From: Sipunculus nudus
Taxonomy: Eukaryota; Annelida; Sipuncula; Golfingiida; Sipunculidae
Assembly: GCA_026874595.1 (NCBI GenBank)
Contig: CM049318.1
Span: 58,810,250-58,874,249, forward strand
Direction: 5' to 3'
Length of the DNA stretch: 64,000 nt
Shown here: positions 44,946 through 57,347 of the stretch, piece by piece
How the letters are laid out: each line of letters starts with the position of its first letter
Position numbering within the stretch: the first letter of the stretch is position 1
The notes under the pieces: generated by a model
The model's input: the letters and a program-made list of their open reading frames with translations, nothing else
The model's database searches: none
What the model was told of the DNA's origin: nothing
Program-made: the position numbers and the translations under genes

Positions 44946-45689
44946 CCCTTCAAATATTGACACAGATCTCATCGCCTTGGAGCCGAAAATCCTCTGTAAT
45001 TCTCCAAAATTGTACCCAGTAACTTAAGTTTCCTCCTTGCAAATAATATATTTTCGCGTTGCGTGTGTACGATTTGCTGAGCTAATACAGGAAAAAAATG
45101 TACGTATACAATTATTAAAGGAGTGATATGTTAACATGTTGCTGTGAGGCCAAAGAATTGTTGTTTAACATCTGTTGGATGTGGCATTACATTTGTACCA
45201 GATCAAAGTAAGCCATGTGCACCAACAGGTGTTCTACATTACACGTGCCACTGATATCTATGACAACCAGTGCAGGTATTTAGTCAGCCGATACCTGAGA
45301 GTATATAAAACCACCAGGTACAGCAATAATGTGGTTTTATAAAGGATATACCTTGATATCAGGATCTGCATCGGATCAACCTTAATTGAAAGGTCATCTA
45401 CCCAAAGGGCCCGGTTAACCAAGCAATATGATATATGGATTACAACAATTTTTATTTGTTTAATAAAGGATAATTATATTTAGTTTAATACGACCCCAGT
45501 TACTTGATTAAAGAATCAACCATAAAACAGGAGACCATGCAAGTAGTATTTTCAATTTAACTTATCATAATCAAATAAATATTTTCGGGTGTAATTCGGG
45601 TGGGTTTTTATTCGTGGACTCCTCCTTTCGGTAGTCATGGTAACCTTATGTTTCACTCAAGGCTTCTTTTCCGGGTAAAATTAAAAAAA
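44946..45689. other. Unannotated DNA
   Basis: No gene, repeat partner or RNA gene was recognised. Confidence 0.35.
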
Positions 45690-46140
45690 AAATCAAAATT
45701 CGGACCACTTCTGAGAGAAATATATGAAACAAGACGTCGGATGAACTTGCCATGAAAATACAAAAAATGCTTCCATTCTTGTAATGAGATATGAGACCAA
45801 CACACATTTTAGTTAATTTTCCATGCTTTAAACGATTCTTTGAAGGAATATGTGCTATAGCATTACCGAAGACCTGGTCTTCATTTTCAAATCAAAATTA
45901 ATCCAGGAAAAACGTCTGCCGCGAATCCGTAAATATTTTTTGTATGGCCTTATATAAAAATGTTTATCAACGTCTGTCCCCATTCTTTCTTATCCTTTAC
46001 CCAATTTCGGGAGAACCAAGCAACTCAAATTAGATTATCTTCTAAAAATTAGGGATCCCATTTCATAGACAAGATAAATAGCACTCAGAGACCATATACC
46101 TTCGCCAAATTCCGGATCACCATGTCTGGAATATAACTAG
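45690..46140 (+). repeat. Dispersed repeat partner plus RTE-like fragment
   Basis: 45690-46010 pairs with 43430-43790. At 46081-46130 the words 'gcactcagagacca', 'ccttcgccaa' and 'ccggatcacc' recall the start of the RTE-like tail at 23530-23640. Confidence 0.4.
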
Positions 46141-47360
46141 GATTCTAAACTTAACCAGGAATTAACTTTGTTGCGTGTGGTATGTAAGCGCAGAATATAT
46201 AAGGTTGGATCACTGGTTAGTTCGGACCACAGGCGGCTCCAATTAGACCGTATCTTTTGCACATTGCAGGTAGTGGAAATTTTCACCCTGTTATATTAAC
46301 ACGCTCGTAATAGCATGGTAGAAGAAAATGATCTCATCCTATCTGTCTTTGGTATATATGCAAGTAACCCTTTGCTAACAGATAAAACCAAAAGACGGCA
46401 ACAAAAACCATAATTCCTCACGAGGAAGGTCCAACAATCCATCATACAGACATGAGTGAGACAGATAGTGCTACTGATTACCCTCATCTATCAGTTCAAA
46501 CAGATATTCAATTGGCAACAATTTTCTTTTGTACATAGAAGAAAAACAGAAAGATACACTCTACGAGAGGTAAAAAAAGCTTCAAAGAGATTAACCTCTC
46601 TCCCACTTTATTATGCAAAACATAACATCCGCCCGTGCAGAGTGAGATAAATACCCAGTTTCTTCAAACAGTCAAGGTACACACGGTAAAGATAACGGCT
46701 CAGAGGTTAGCAGAGAGGCTACAGCTCTTGATGTAAACATTTCCCTGGCCTGTAGGAATAACAGCGTGACTGGTCTATAATTGGCGATGGTGCCACTACA
46801 TCGTTGTCACGCCACGCCTCCGTGGCTACACCTTCGAAATGGCTGATTCGAACTTTTTTGGAGTGTCGGGAACGATGACAAATGTGTATCAAAGGGGGGC
46901 CCTTTTACCCATATTTTCAAATAATTTTTTTAAGAAGGGGCTTTCCCATTGCCATTTATTGTAAATTACACCAGATTTGTGTACTTAGTGGATGAACTCG
47001 GCCCATGGAAAATCCGGCACGCGACCTATCTCTGAGACAAATGTGAAACTTCGGTGTCAATGAAAAAAACTCGTTCTCGATGTTAATGTCATTTTCTATG
47101 TTTAATGGACATTGTGAGTTTTCCACACTGACGGAATATGTTTGCTGCTACGTAGCTTAGACTAGCTTCTTGCACAGAAAGTGGAGAGCTGAATGAATGT
47201 TTTAAAGTGTCCTTTCTGGATCGCAAATCCATACCTGTATCATTTTCATCTATGATTCAACATGTGATACAAATTTTAAACACGTATTCACCGATATTAC
47301 TAATCTACACTGAGTTATTACGATAAAATAACTACATACCTTGCACGGTTTTGTAATATC
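46141..47360. other. Unannotated DNA
   Basis: About 1.2 kb with no supported gene or repeat. Confidence 0.35.
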
Positions 47361-47370
47361 TCTTTCTTTC

Positions 47371-47433
<63 letters not shown>
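47361..47433. repeat. (TTTC)n-(TC)n-(TA)n microsatellite
   Basis: Pyrimidine-rich run passing into (TA)n at about 47401. It borders a PLE-end fragment. Confidence 0.95.
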
Positions 47434-47439
<6 letters not shown>

Positions 47440-47545
47440 CTCTGAAGAAAAACAACACTGTTAATTTTTTTTCTTCAGAGTAATACCGCTCTGGCCTAGT
47501 CTGTAGGCCAAAAAGCACTTTACATCGGAGGGTAACACTACCTTC

Positions 47546-47548
<3 letters not shown>
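47434..47548 (-). mobile_element. PLE terminal fragment, inverted duplicate, between two (TA)n tracts
   Basis: On the minus strand it matches the outer 90 bases of the left arm at 37077-37170, from 'gaaggtag.gttaccctccg' through 'ggcctacagactaggccaga' to 'acaacactg'-like sequence. It then turns back with 'acagtgttgtttttcttcag' plus 'agtta', as at the outer edge of the right arm. It is therefore a mini-copy with both ends and almost no interior, and it lacks the hammerhead. Confidence 0.7.

Positions 47549-47589
<41 letters not shown>
47549..47589. repeat. (TA)n microsatellite
   Basis: TA run directly after the PLE-end fragment. Confidence 0.95.
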
Positions 47590-47594
<5 letters not shown>

Positions 47595-48951
47595 AATTAT
47601 CTTTCTCTTAATAAAAAATACATGATATCTGTAAAGAATGACCCCTATAATGAAATAGGCGACAAACCTTTTGCCACATGAAAAACCCTAAAGCTCTCCA
47701 TTCATCAGCCATAATCACTAGAACATCCATTACTGTAAGTGAATGGTCGGATCGGTAGAACTTTGAAAATGAATGGTTTCCCACCAAATAACATCCACGG
47801 AAACAGACCACCTTAATGAACAAAGAGGCAGATCTAACACGTCAAAAGCTGTAAAAATGTCAAGAATTAACATAACCTGCATAAAACCCATGGAAAGTTA
47901 CATATTTTCTCAAGCTTGCACGGCACAATGCGCGATAGTTATGTATTGCGGCATGTTGTAGTTGTTACACCGGTATTAGTAGCATCTGGCCAGCCGGCCC
48001 GCTTGCCTGACTCACACCAGCCTATTAAAAAGTAGTTATCTATTATTAATCAACCCGTTAATGAAAATGCTTTCTGGTAATTGTTTTAGAGAGGAGAATT
48101 AACGAATTGGGCCCTACCTGTGTTAAAAAGGACGAAATCTTTTCAACGAATGTCCGTGAGGCTTCTAGGATCCCCTGTGTGTTTTCTTGGAACTGCTACC
48201 AGTACCTGGTTTCGGGGAATATGGCCTCTGAGTAACTTGATACACTTACTCTCACGCGCCTACAAACAGACACAACACAGGCGTTTATCTTCCAGCCCAT
48301 CAGCTCCGCAAAACTACGGAAGCGCATAGGTGTTGAAATTCCATGCATAGCAGACCGGTTCCGTAAACCATGTATTTGGCTGACCCCGACGGTGACGCAT
48401 GCTTGCAGTGGTCTAGAAAATCTGATTATGTGACACTAGTGGTAGTTCATCCACGGTAATTATTCTTCATATATATATATATTAAGCCCCTCACCCCACC
48501 CCCACCCCCCATCCAGTCTTGAGGGGATGATTTAACGGGTTGATGAGGTAATTTCCATATCCATATTTGGGTAATTTTTAGTTGGTGGACTCAAGCCCAA
48601 ATACCCCGTGTGCATAAAAATGGATTGCAATTTTTTTTAATTTTGTTATTCTTTTTACCATTTTTTGCTTGCGATAGATCTCCATTATGGCATGATTTAT
48701 ATATCTGAAATTTTGACACAATTTTAGTCCTAGGTCACAGATTACATCTGATATTCAATTTTTTAATTGACCTTATTCCCAAGGCCGTACACTCCACGGG
48801 AGATTCCCTATTATCGCTCAGTTGCGGGTGTCGGGGGTGCTTCCAATGATTGTTCGGCGATTGCATACATCTAGTTAAGTAGACAATTTTTAGTGACAAT
48901 GATATACACTGAAGACTGTATTTGTATTTACCGTAGTATTTCTTGTTTTAG
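47590..48951. other. Unannotated DNA
   Basis: No supported gene. A C-rich run lies at 48486-48512. A 69-codon frame at 48120 shows no domain. Confidence 0.35.
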
Positions 48952-49030
48952 GCGACCTCTCTCCAGTTAAAGAAGGAATCAGAGACTACATTTACTGGTA
49001 TGCCGCAGCCAAGATTCTGATCAAACTTTG
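48952..49030 (+). CDS. Candidate isolated internal exon, unknown protein
   Basis: Between TCTTGTTTTAG and TTTG|GTATGTG lies a 79-base open stretch. Read after its first two bases it gives 25 codons: D-L-S-P-V-K-E-G-I-R-D-Y-I-Y-W-Y then A-A-A-K-I-L-I-K-L, ending with two bases of a codon. Splice sites and length are typical of an internal exon. No neighbouring exon was found within the window, and the peptide is too short to assign. Chance is possible. Confidence 0.3.
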
Positions 49031-49261
49031 GTATGTGCTACGATGTCGCACGTTATATATTACTATAATCCCAGAAATACGTGTTTCTGTTCACCAACGT
49101 GATGTTTGAATCAAAGGTTACCTTTGTTTGCCAGGACAAAGGAGGCCCTTAACAGTGAATGAACCTAGCCCTCGGTAGGGATGGGCAAATGGGCCAATAT
49201 TGGAAAAGAATAAAGTCATTTTAATGAAAAATAAATCCTAATTATGCAGATTAGATAACCT

Positions 49262-49440
49262 CTAAAATTACGAGATGTTCATCGCGTTATACCCTGACTC
49301 TCCGAAAATGTCATCGAAATTTGTTCATAACGTTTTAAAATGAAAGTAGGGAACAGGATCCGTTGATGTAATAATGAATAAAATTGAAAACAGACAAATT
49401 AAGTAACCGACCTAGAAAAATGTATAATACCGCCTGGTTT
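49262..49440 (+). mobile_element. RTE-like 3' end fragment
   Basis: 'gttcatcgcgttataccctg', 'actctccgaaaatgtcatcg', 'aaatttgttcataacgtttt', then 'cagacaaattaagtaaccga' and 'ataccgcct'. Same block order as at 39285 and 23600. Confidence 0.45.
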
Positions 49441-49865
49441 TCTCAGGTATAACCATGCACTAGGAAACAGGAGGCACTAGATTGACGCATTTCGAAATAA
49501 TATATTGCAACACCTATGGGCCGCGGTAGTTCCGGGCCGCTCCTGGAAGCCAGTGAGATGAGGTATGAGCTATAAATAGATGTTATAGATGTAACAGCGG
49601 AGCGGTAGGAACGTTTTGGCGTTTCCTGACTGCCGGGGTCATTGAGTGAAGCCCACCTGTCCAGGGCGAGTCACTGCTCCCCGAAATATGACATAGAGTG
49701 CCGTACATCACCATTCCAACTCGTGTCTGTATGACATAGGCGTGGGTGTTAAAGTCCCATGTTCCCATGAGACATATGAAATGCTCGAATACATTTGCTC
49801 TGTATCATTAGTTTGAATATTACGAGCTACAGCTACACACGGTATAGTTTGAACGATGGTGAAGA

Positions 49866-49867
<2 letters not shown>

Positions 49868-49941
<74 letters not shown>
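49868..49941. repeat. (TC)n microsatellite
   Basis: About 36 uninterrupted CT units. Confidence 0.97.
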
Positions 49942-49946
<5 letters not shown>

Positions 49947-50969
49947 GATTTGCAAGAGGAAGTAAAAATTGGTCATTTTCCAAAATCAATTAAACTTTTT
50001 CATTTTTGTATAATCGATCACAATCGTTCATGTATGCATATACTCATGCAAAGAAATCAGTTATCTAGAAATCTATACCAATCCTGTCAGAGAAAAAAGA
50101 AGCCGGGAAAAGGTAACAAACCACATGCATTCATTTATTTATCAGCAATTTTCAGTTAGAAATCTTAAACTTATCAATAAATTCTCCGCAGATGAGTAGT
50201 AGTTTACTCACAAATTGGTCTCGTGGCATGAAATGGAATAATTTGTAATTCAACAGTGCGCTGGATCATTCGAGAACAGGAAAGATGTGTAGATGGCGAC
50301 AAAATCCACAGCTCCCGTCCTTTGCCGTGAAATAAGTTCACGACCCGCTTTGTAGTGAAAACGATTCCGTCAGGGAATATTCTGTTGAATCAATCGAAAG
50401 CGATTACCGTAAAAACATGTATCTAGCTTTATATCAGGTTGCATTTTTGACAACTTACTTATGGTAAACGCGATGGTGGGCCCGAAGTGTGATAGCTCGC
50501 ACCTCATGTGTGAGCTCGAGATAGCGAGGTGTGAGGTCGTTCAGGTTAATTGCCCCGCAAGGACAGCCAATATTGTGCAATCAACAACAAAGGACGCGTG
50601 GCCATATGATTGGTAGATCGGCGGGCGGCTGCAGATGATTCGTTTGGCTTATTTCACGTCTCTTTGTTTGTGTGCGCACACATATATGTATCAATAACTT
50701 CACCAAAAAATTGCATGTAAATTGTAAAACTGAAAGCAAACTCAGACGTTCTGTTGTGGGAACATATAACGCCTGATGGCCGGGCACAATCCCAAACGCA
50801 CTTCAGTATAGGCAGAAATGACTAATGACTTTAAGGCAGTTCTTATTATAGTCTTATATCCTTAACATTGGAATTGATCATATAAGGTTATATTATTCTT
50901 AATCGGAATTTTCTTATACCGGCTTCGTATGACGGTGACAATATCGTGACCTTTCAGATTGACCGGAAA
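49942..50969. other. Unannotated DNA
   Basis: No supported gene. A small inverted pair, CTCGCACCTC near 50493 and GAGGTGTGAG near 50529, is imperfect. Confidence 0.35.
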
Positions 50970-51075
50970 CTTGGTCAGCCCTATGTTCCCCGGTACCTGT
51001 ATTCCCCGGTATTTATGTTTCCCGGCATCTATATATGTCCCCTGGTTCCTATGTGCCCAAGATCTATATGTTTTG
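50970..51075. repeat. Degenerate short tandem repeat, 15-18 bp unit
   Basis: Five or six variants of 'tatgttccccggtacc' (50980, 50998, 51014, 51030, 51048). Confidence 0.7.
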
Positions 51076-52375
51076 ATTGCTATTATAGAACAGTAACATA
51101 AATTGTTGTTAAATATGAATATAACAAGATTTGCCTGTGCGGCAAGACGACTACACTTCAGCCCATGCGCAACATGCATGTTTCTTACAAAGGAGTGAAA
51201 AATATAATAAATTCCCGATGAATTTAGTTATGCCTGTTTAATTGTGAACTTCTGAAGTTGAAAATGCTTTTCTTCAAAATATTTCGTAGTTCAATTATTT
51301 CATGAATATCGTGGGATATTGTGACATTCACTTCTCTAACAAATACAATAGCCATGCAATATTTTCATATCATAGGTATACTCTCCCAACGAAAACGCGT
51401 TTTGTTCATGGTGGCCATTTTAAATTCGGCCACATGACGCGAGACCTCACAAATTATAAGTATGATTACTATAACTATAGCGATATACCCATGAGTTTGA
51501 CATACGACAGATGAAATCGGGGTTTTAGTTTATACGCAAAATGGCAGTTCCCATGTGCGGTTTCATAAAACAGGGAGAACTCATCGAACCTGAATTGTTA
51601 TTCAACGAACCAATCCTTTACACTTGTAAGAGGTTAAAAAGGTCCCATGGACCATGTGATCAGCAAATGACGTAAAAAAACAAAATCGATCAGAGCAGCG
51701 AGTCTAGACCCGGAAAACCTACCATAACACGTTATAAGTTTAGATGTCTAAGTAGCTGTTATGAAACCAAATAAGAGAAAAACCGTCGGCTCTAAATGAG
51801 ATGATCACGCATTAGGCAAATAAAAATGGCTCATCAAATAAACGTCAACAGGATTGCCACACAGCGTTTATTTGAATTCAACGTGATCTACGAGTCACGT
51901 GTCCATGAATCTGAGGCGTTTTTAAACTGTTCAATCAAGGGCTGCCGAGGTCAGACATCCAGCCCATTCAGTAGGAAGTCTAAACCTACTGTACGTTCTC
52001 CTATGGGGAGCAACGCGTGTTATCACTAGACTCACCGTCCAATTTTATTTTATTTTTTTATTGAAAAACATTATTTTGTTGAAACTTAAATTAATTCTGC
52101 TTGTAGGGGATTCTGATACTTCGGGAGGGTATTGAGAGGATTAATTTGAGGAACAAATAATGAATTGGCATTTTGATCAGAACACACTGTGCCCCCTGTC
52201 TATAATCAATCAAATTGTGACACTTTGAGCATGCATATGTTAAAACAGGAGCATATGGTGTGTGCATTTCGCGAAGAAATGCAAAGAAACGAACAGTGAA
52301 AGACTGCGTAAATCTAATTTATATTCTTGTTCTTTCAATTTAAAAAACACTATGCTTTTTTTCACATTTAACTTT
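51076..52375. other. Unannotated DNA
   Basis: About 1.3 kb without a supported gene or repeat. Confidence 0.35.
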
Positions 52376-53750
52376 CTTAATCCTTGGGCCTATTCCCAAA
52401 CAGGCCCTAAATTTCGAGTTTGCTGCACCCTCCCTCTTCATTATTGGGTAATATTTGTAATATTATTTTTCGCAATATGACAGTAATACTTTTCCGTGCC
52501 GTTTGCATGGAAACGTATTGCTATGCTGCCGGCTTCAATAATAGAGTTAATTTATATACATGTATTAAAAGAGTTTAAATTAAATTAAGTTTAGCTTAAA
52601 TGCACTTTATTTTTGGCTATATATGGGAAATGTGATTTTGAAATAATATGTTTAAGACTTACCTCATCAAAATACAAATTTTATACAAAATCTCATGACA
52701 ACTGTTAATTTCCATACTAATTTTCAACTTTTAAATTTCAAATTAAAATTTAGGGTTTAAGTAAAATATTTAAATTAAATCTGATTTGATAAAAATTAAG
52801 AAATAGAAAAATGAATCCCTGATGCTGTTTCAATGGAATACACTCACAAGATTTCTAATGTGTTTCAGCCCAAAAATCCAATTAATGCTCAAAATATAAC
52901 GTCATTTATTTAATCCAATAACCTATCTTTAAATAGAGAAATTTTAAATTTAAAACAAGACTTTGCACTGAATTTACAAATAATTCGATCAAGTTGATGA
53001 TTAGGACTAAACATGCCTGTGTATACCCAAAGCAACAGTAACGTTTTGAAAATATACGCTTTTTGATATTTATATTTATGTTTATATTTCAATTTATTTT
53101 TAAAATTTAAATTAAAGGTAAAATAATAACAAGAAACATAAGCAAAGTGCCACATGCTGTTCATATGGAAAGTATACATAAAAGTCTATACGGCAGCAGC
53201 AGATGATTATACATTTATTTTTAACAAATAATCACTAATTTAATTTCTCTAAGTAGCTAAAAATTGAAATGTGCCAAATGACTAAAATTACATTACTATT
53301 TCATTTGGTTCACCAAATTGATGATTAAGATTAATCCTGTCTTTTTATATTCCAAATAACAGTAAGGTTTTCAAATAATATGCGTTTCTTATATTTTGAA
53401 CGTTTAAATTTGAAATTTGAAGGTTGAAAATTTGAAATTAATTTAATGGATTCAGCACATCAAAATTAGGGTTTGTAGTAGCTCTGATTGAGTTTTGCAG
53501 TTAATATTTATAACAATTTCGTAGAATGAACCCTCTACATTACCCCATATTTAAAAAAAAAGTATGGACCGAGGTTAGTTTATAACATTGCCGATTTCAG
53601 GCCTTTTGGACACTTTTCCAGAGGGGTAATGTTTTGAAATATGATCTCAATGATTCACTTTAACAGAAAATGGCATCAAACCTAATAATGACGGGGGGTG
53701 CAGCAAAACTTTAAATTTCAGAATAAGCCCAAGGACTATCTTGTCTGAAA
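52376..53750. repeat. AT-rich repeat block (copy 2 of 410-920) with inverted ends
   Basis: A unit with 'gttgatgattaggactaa' occurs near 52995 and again (diverged) near 53319, a period of about 320 bases. The second unit continues as the partner of 410-920. The block is bounded by an imperfect inverted pair: the reverse complement of 52383-52432 resembles 53693-53748 ('ggggtgcagcaaa.ct...aaattt.ag...aa.agcccaagg'). No frame or clear target duplication was found. Confidence 0.5.
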
Positions 53751-55884
53751 AATTATTTTAGACTCCCAAAATGCATCAGACTGCATATAAATAAGGTTTT
53801 AAATGTTAAATTCCCAACACAGTGTATGAAGGTTTCACAGGGTGCCAATGCTAATTAGGTTGGTGCGAATTTATTTATTGATTTGTGTAGCCCTGAAGAA
53901 AAGACCCTCTTGCCAAGGTTATGTTTGTTGCGGATTCGGGCAACATCATGCGTGTTCGTCTGAGATTTGTTCAGTTGATGTCCACCAGGTGGCGCCAACA
54001 AATGAGCCATTTCTTACAAACGTGGCCATTTCTGTCGCCGTAAATTTGGGTGACCGAAGATGCCAGAGAGGACACAGAGGAATCCTCGAGTAATCAGGTA
54101 TAATCAACTTAACCCAATTAGTTCCTACGATTCTTGTACAGTTCTCTGGTACCAGTAGAGTAACAGGTGACGACAATAGCAAAAATAAATTCGTTTCTCC
54201 TCGAGATATAATCCTACCACATCCTATGTAACATCACACCAACTAAGCAAGCAGCCTTGTCAGGTCAGCTTCATTTCACCTTGCACCCAGTTTAATATTT
54301 ATAGACCTTAGCTTTTCATTTCTATCTCCTCTGAATTTCTTCTAATCTTTTGACCTAATAGTAAATAGATAATAATTAAACATTCACTTAGATATCATCT
54401 TTATCGTTACTTAAGGAGCGTATAGGGCGGGGGTCCCGGACTTCCTCAACTACGGCGCTCAACCGCCATCCTTTCCTTCTTAATAATAAGTAATAGTATA
54501 TATAGTAACAGGCCTGTAACCCAAAAAAAAAAATTTAGGTTACAGCCTCGTATAGATGAGAGTTTTACCCTGTAAAGTTTGGTACGATCCAGCTTAAGTT
54601 TCCTTCAACATATTAGACGTTCAGCGTAGAACCTGCAACAAACCCTGCACGACATGCATAATACGCTTGTGCTGATTTAGTTTGGACATAAATTGTAACA
54701 CAATGTGCAGTGGGTATGAAAATATAAACACTATCAAGAAAATCATATGGTTGTTCTCTCCATCGGCTCTCGTTTAGTCTGGCAAGGCATGATGGGAAGG
54801 CTTAGTCTATCCTTAGGCGACGTCATGGGACCTATGAGGGAACAAACATCTATCGGATGTTTTAAGATAATTTGCATAGACTCCTATATAGATTTGCATA
54901 ATATTCCCTTTTGGGGTTGTGTCGAATCTGATGTGAAACTCTCCCACTCAGACATTCGGACTCCATTCCTATATGAACGGAGGCTGAACATTCGGGTTAG
55001 TACTAATGCAGCCATGCATACTGAGACCGTACTTTCTCATGATAAAGTTTTTATCATTTTTTTCTCAAGAATTGCATGCCATAGCAGCCGGGAACTTGCA
55101 TATCAGATATAAACCTTCAATTGACGAAAAATAAACAATTTGAACATCTCTTTTTTTTCATTTGAAATGCAAACAATGTTTAGGTCAACTGAATGTCAAT
55201 CATCTGAGCTATAGCGATCACCCCTTGTCCGTGGTAGATTTTTCTCCGTCCTTCTGTTAACAGGGAACACATCGTAAGTGGTGGGCTCAGAAACCTCTGA
55301 CCTAAAATCCAGGTAGGATTGATTGAATTGCAGGGTCATTTTGATTTTAGCCCTGCTTATTGCATGTTCCCATCAATTGGCCTTGCGCATAGATCTGTCT
55401 GGCGGCTCGTGCTTCGATCTAAACTAACTAAACACAACCTGTCAGCATGGCCGAACTTACAATAAGATCCACGCTAGCAACCTACGCCCTGTTAATGGAG
55501 AGTCAGCAATACCGCCTGACGGGTAAAGATGCCTCCCTACGCAGCTCACAGGACTTCCAGTAAATTGGGGTAAAGCTGTGTGTGTCCATGTGCGCGTATG
55601 TGCTTATATATATATATGTGAACTGACAGAGGTATTCTATTATAGCAGGTAGCATGTGTTCCCAGAATTATGCTTGAGTGACGTCATTTTACCAGGAATC
55701 CCCCGCTCCTGTGGCGACTAGCTGTCACGCATATACGCACATACGCTGACGAGCACATGGAAGCACATGGTAACTACTTAACTCACGCAATAATGAACGA
55801 TCTCTTATAAATTTTCAGGCCTTTTTTTGGGTATGGGCCAGGGAAGAGTCTATTAGATTTGGTGTGGATCTGGCACATGACCCG
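53751..55884. other. Unannotated DNA with a CTCF-like site
   Basis: No supported gene. The 121-codon frame at 54747-55112 has no recognisable domain or splice context. Confidence 0.35.
53982..53995 (+). promoter_or_regulatory. Perfect CTCF core consensus
   Basis: CCACCAGGTGGCGC fits the animal CTCF core CCASYAGRKGGCRS at all 14 positions. CTCF is conserved across Bilateria, so an insulator or loop anchor is possible. The motif shares its 'ggtggcgc' half with the satellite at the window end, which could make it an element relic. Confidence 0.4.
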
Positions 55885-55970
55885 GGTTCAGTAACGTCAT
55901 CAAGGGATATTCACAAATGTAAAGTCATTTGTTGATATGGGCCGAATAAGTGAATGCAAACGCATGGCGA
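55885..55970 (+). repeat. Dispersed repeat, partner of 5425-5522
   Basis: Same order of blocks as the first copy; non-coding. Confidence 0.55.
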
Positions 55971-56059
55971 ATCGTTTTGTTACAGAAATAAAGTTGTAAA
56001 TGTGTCCGAACATCTTACAGTTTTCATCCTATGATAAATCGTCACTCCCAATCAAGAGA

Positions 56060-56575
56060 ACATTTATGTTTTGATAAGCAACAGGAATGTTCGAGAATAA
56101 ATTCACATACAATGGACAAATTAAAAAAAAGTGTTCTGGGGTCTCCTCGTGCTGCCCACAAGAACAAAATGGATTATCAAATACAATGGTTTGCATACAG
56201 GTGAGCTTTCAACGATTTAACCCAGTCTCATTCTTTTGTGGAATATCCGTGCAGCTCGGCTTCCATTAAAATGACTAAAGTGGTTTAGGTAAATATCCTT
56301 CTATTCTTCTTTTAAAACTATTAATTGATGGACTATCTCTCTTCACCTGATCTAAAGAATTCCACAAGTCTGGCCGAGGTGCGAGCTGCGGGTGCGCGCA
56401 AATCGGCTTTATTACGCAATTCGTAACGTTAGGAGTTTCCGACAGTATTCGGTATTAGCTGGCATAGGTATGCGGGTGCCAAACCTGTAATCATTTTGTA
56501 AAATGACACCAACTTTTTAACCCTTCGCCTCTCTGCTAGAGTTTGCCGTCCTGTTTCAGTATAAATTGGATAACC
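56060..56575 (-). mobile_element. Second LINE remnant, C-terminal part (CR1/L2-like)
   Basis: On the minus strand from 56575: 'ETGRQTLAERRRVKKLVSFY', then 'KMITGLAPAYL', 'LIPNTVGNS', stop, 'RYELRNKADLRAP'. After a frameshift: 'DLWNSLDQVKRDSPSINSFK'. Near 56170-56090 a Cys-x-Cys-x2-His...His...Cys stretch (C-S-C-G-Q-H-E-E-T-P-E-H-F-F then L-I-C) is the usual LINE tail. The RT palm is missing. It has at least one stop and two frameshifts. Confidence 0.85.
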
Positions 56576-56899
56576 TTATATTAGATTAGGCTGTACGCTC
56601 TGAACATAGCGTGTGACTTCCCGGTGAACTTCCACTCACAAGCTATGAGAAATGAAAGGATTCTTCAGGTTTGGCAAGCACCCAAACCGGAGACTTGGTA
56701 AGGTAAAATCTTATTGGCTTAGCGTGTAAGCAACAATGGCTGCGCCCATGCGAAGCTCGTTGTGCGGCACTGCAAGAGAGGAAATTTGCAACAGTTGGGG
56801 ATATTTAACTCAGCTCTGACCACACCAGCAGGTTAGTATAGACTATCCTGAAAGGTTACGATTGCATCCTGTGTATACCAACGTAAGTGGTTAAATATT

Positions 56900-57060
56900 A
56901 CGCAGGAGGGAATTCCACAGAGACGGCACCGCCTGGTGGCCAAACCTGACGGGCAACCGCGGTTTCGTGCAGCGGTTAGTGGAGCGAATAGTTGAGCATG
57001 GCATAACCGCTGCGTACGGAGCGTAGCTAGGTTGTGACATAGTGACGCTAGCTTGGCTTG
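56900..57060 (-). mobile_element. Possible third LINE C-terminal scrap
   Basis: On the minus strand a frame reads 'KPRLPVRFGHQAVPSLWNSL', resembling the 'FGxRAFxxxxPxLWNSLP' element near the end of CR1/L2-type ORF2. The match is short and ends at a stop. Confidence 0.35.
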
Positions 57061-57330
57061 GTATTTCATTATCAGTATCAAGTCGACCACTGTGGTTAGC
57101 CTTTTAGGAAAATACATGCATCATTTGAAACGTCATAAACGTTCTTCTATTTTGATGCATGTATAGATTAAATATAGAAAAATTTAGTTTTGAAAATGGC
57201 ACAAAAATTATTTCAATATATATATCAATGTGAGAAAAGAAAATATGATATTTTTGTTGAGGGATTTTGTCCTGTTTTCAATTGGAGGGTGAGCTGTAGT
57301 TAGTGACTTTGAGCGATTCCTCTTATTCCG

Positions 57331-57347
57331 GGGGGGGGGGGGGGTTG
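57331..57347. repeat. Poly-G tract
   Basis: Run of about 15 G, prone to sequencing error. Confidence 0.9.

Noticed and set aside
54747-55112. 121-codon frame as a gene
   Set aside because: No recognisable domain, no upstream promoter or splice sites, and residue make-up like random sequence.
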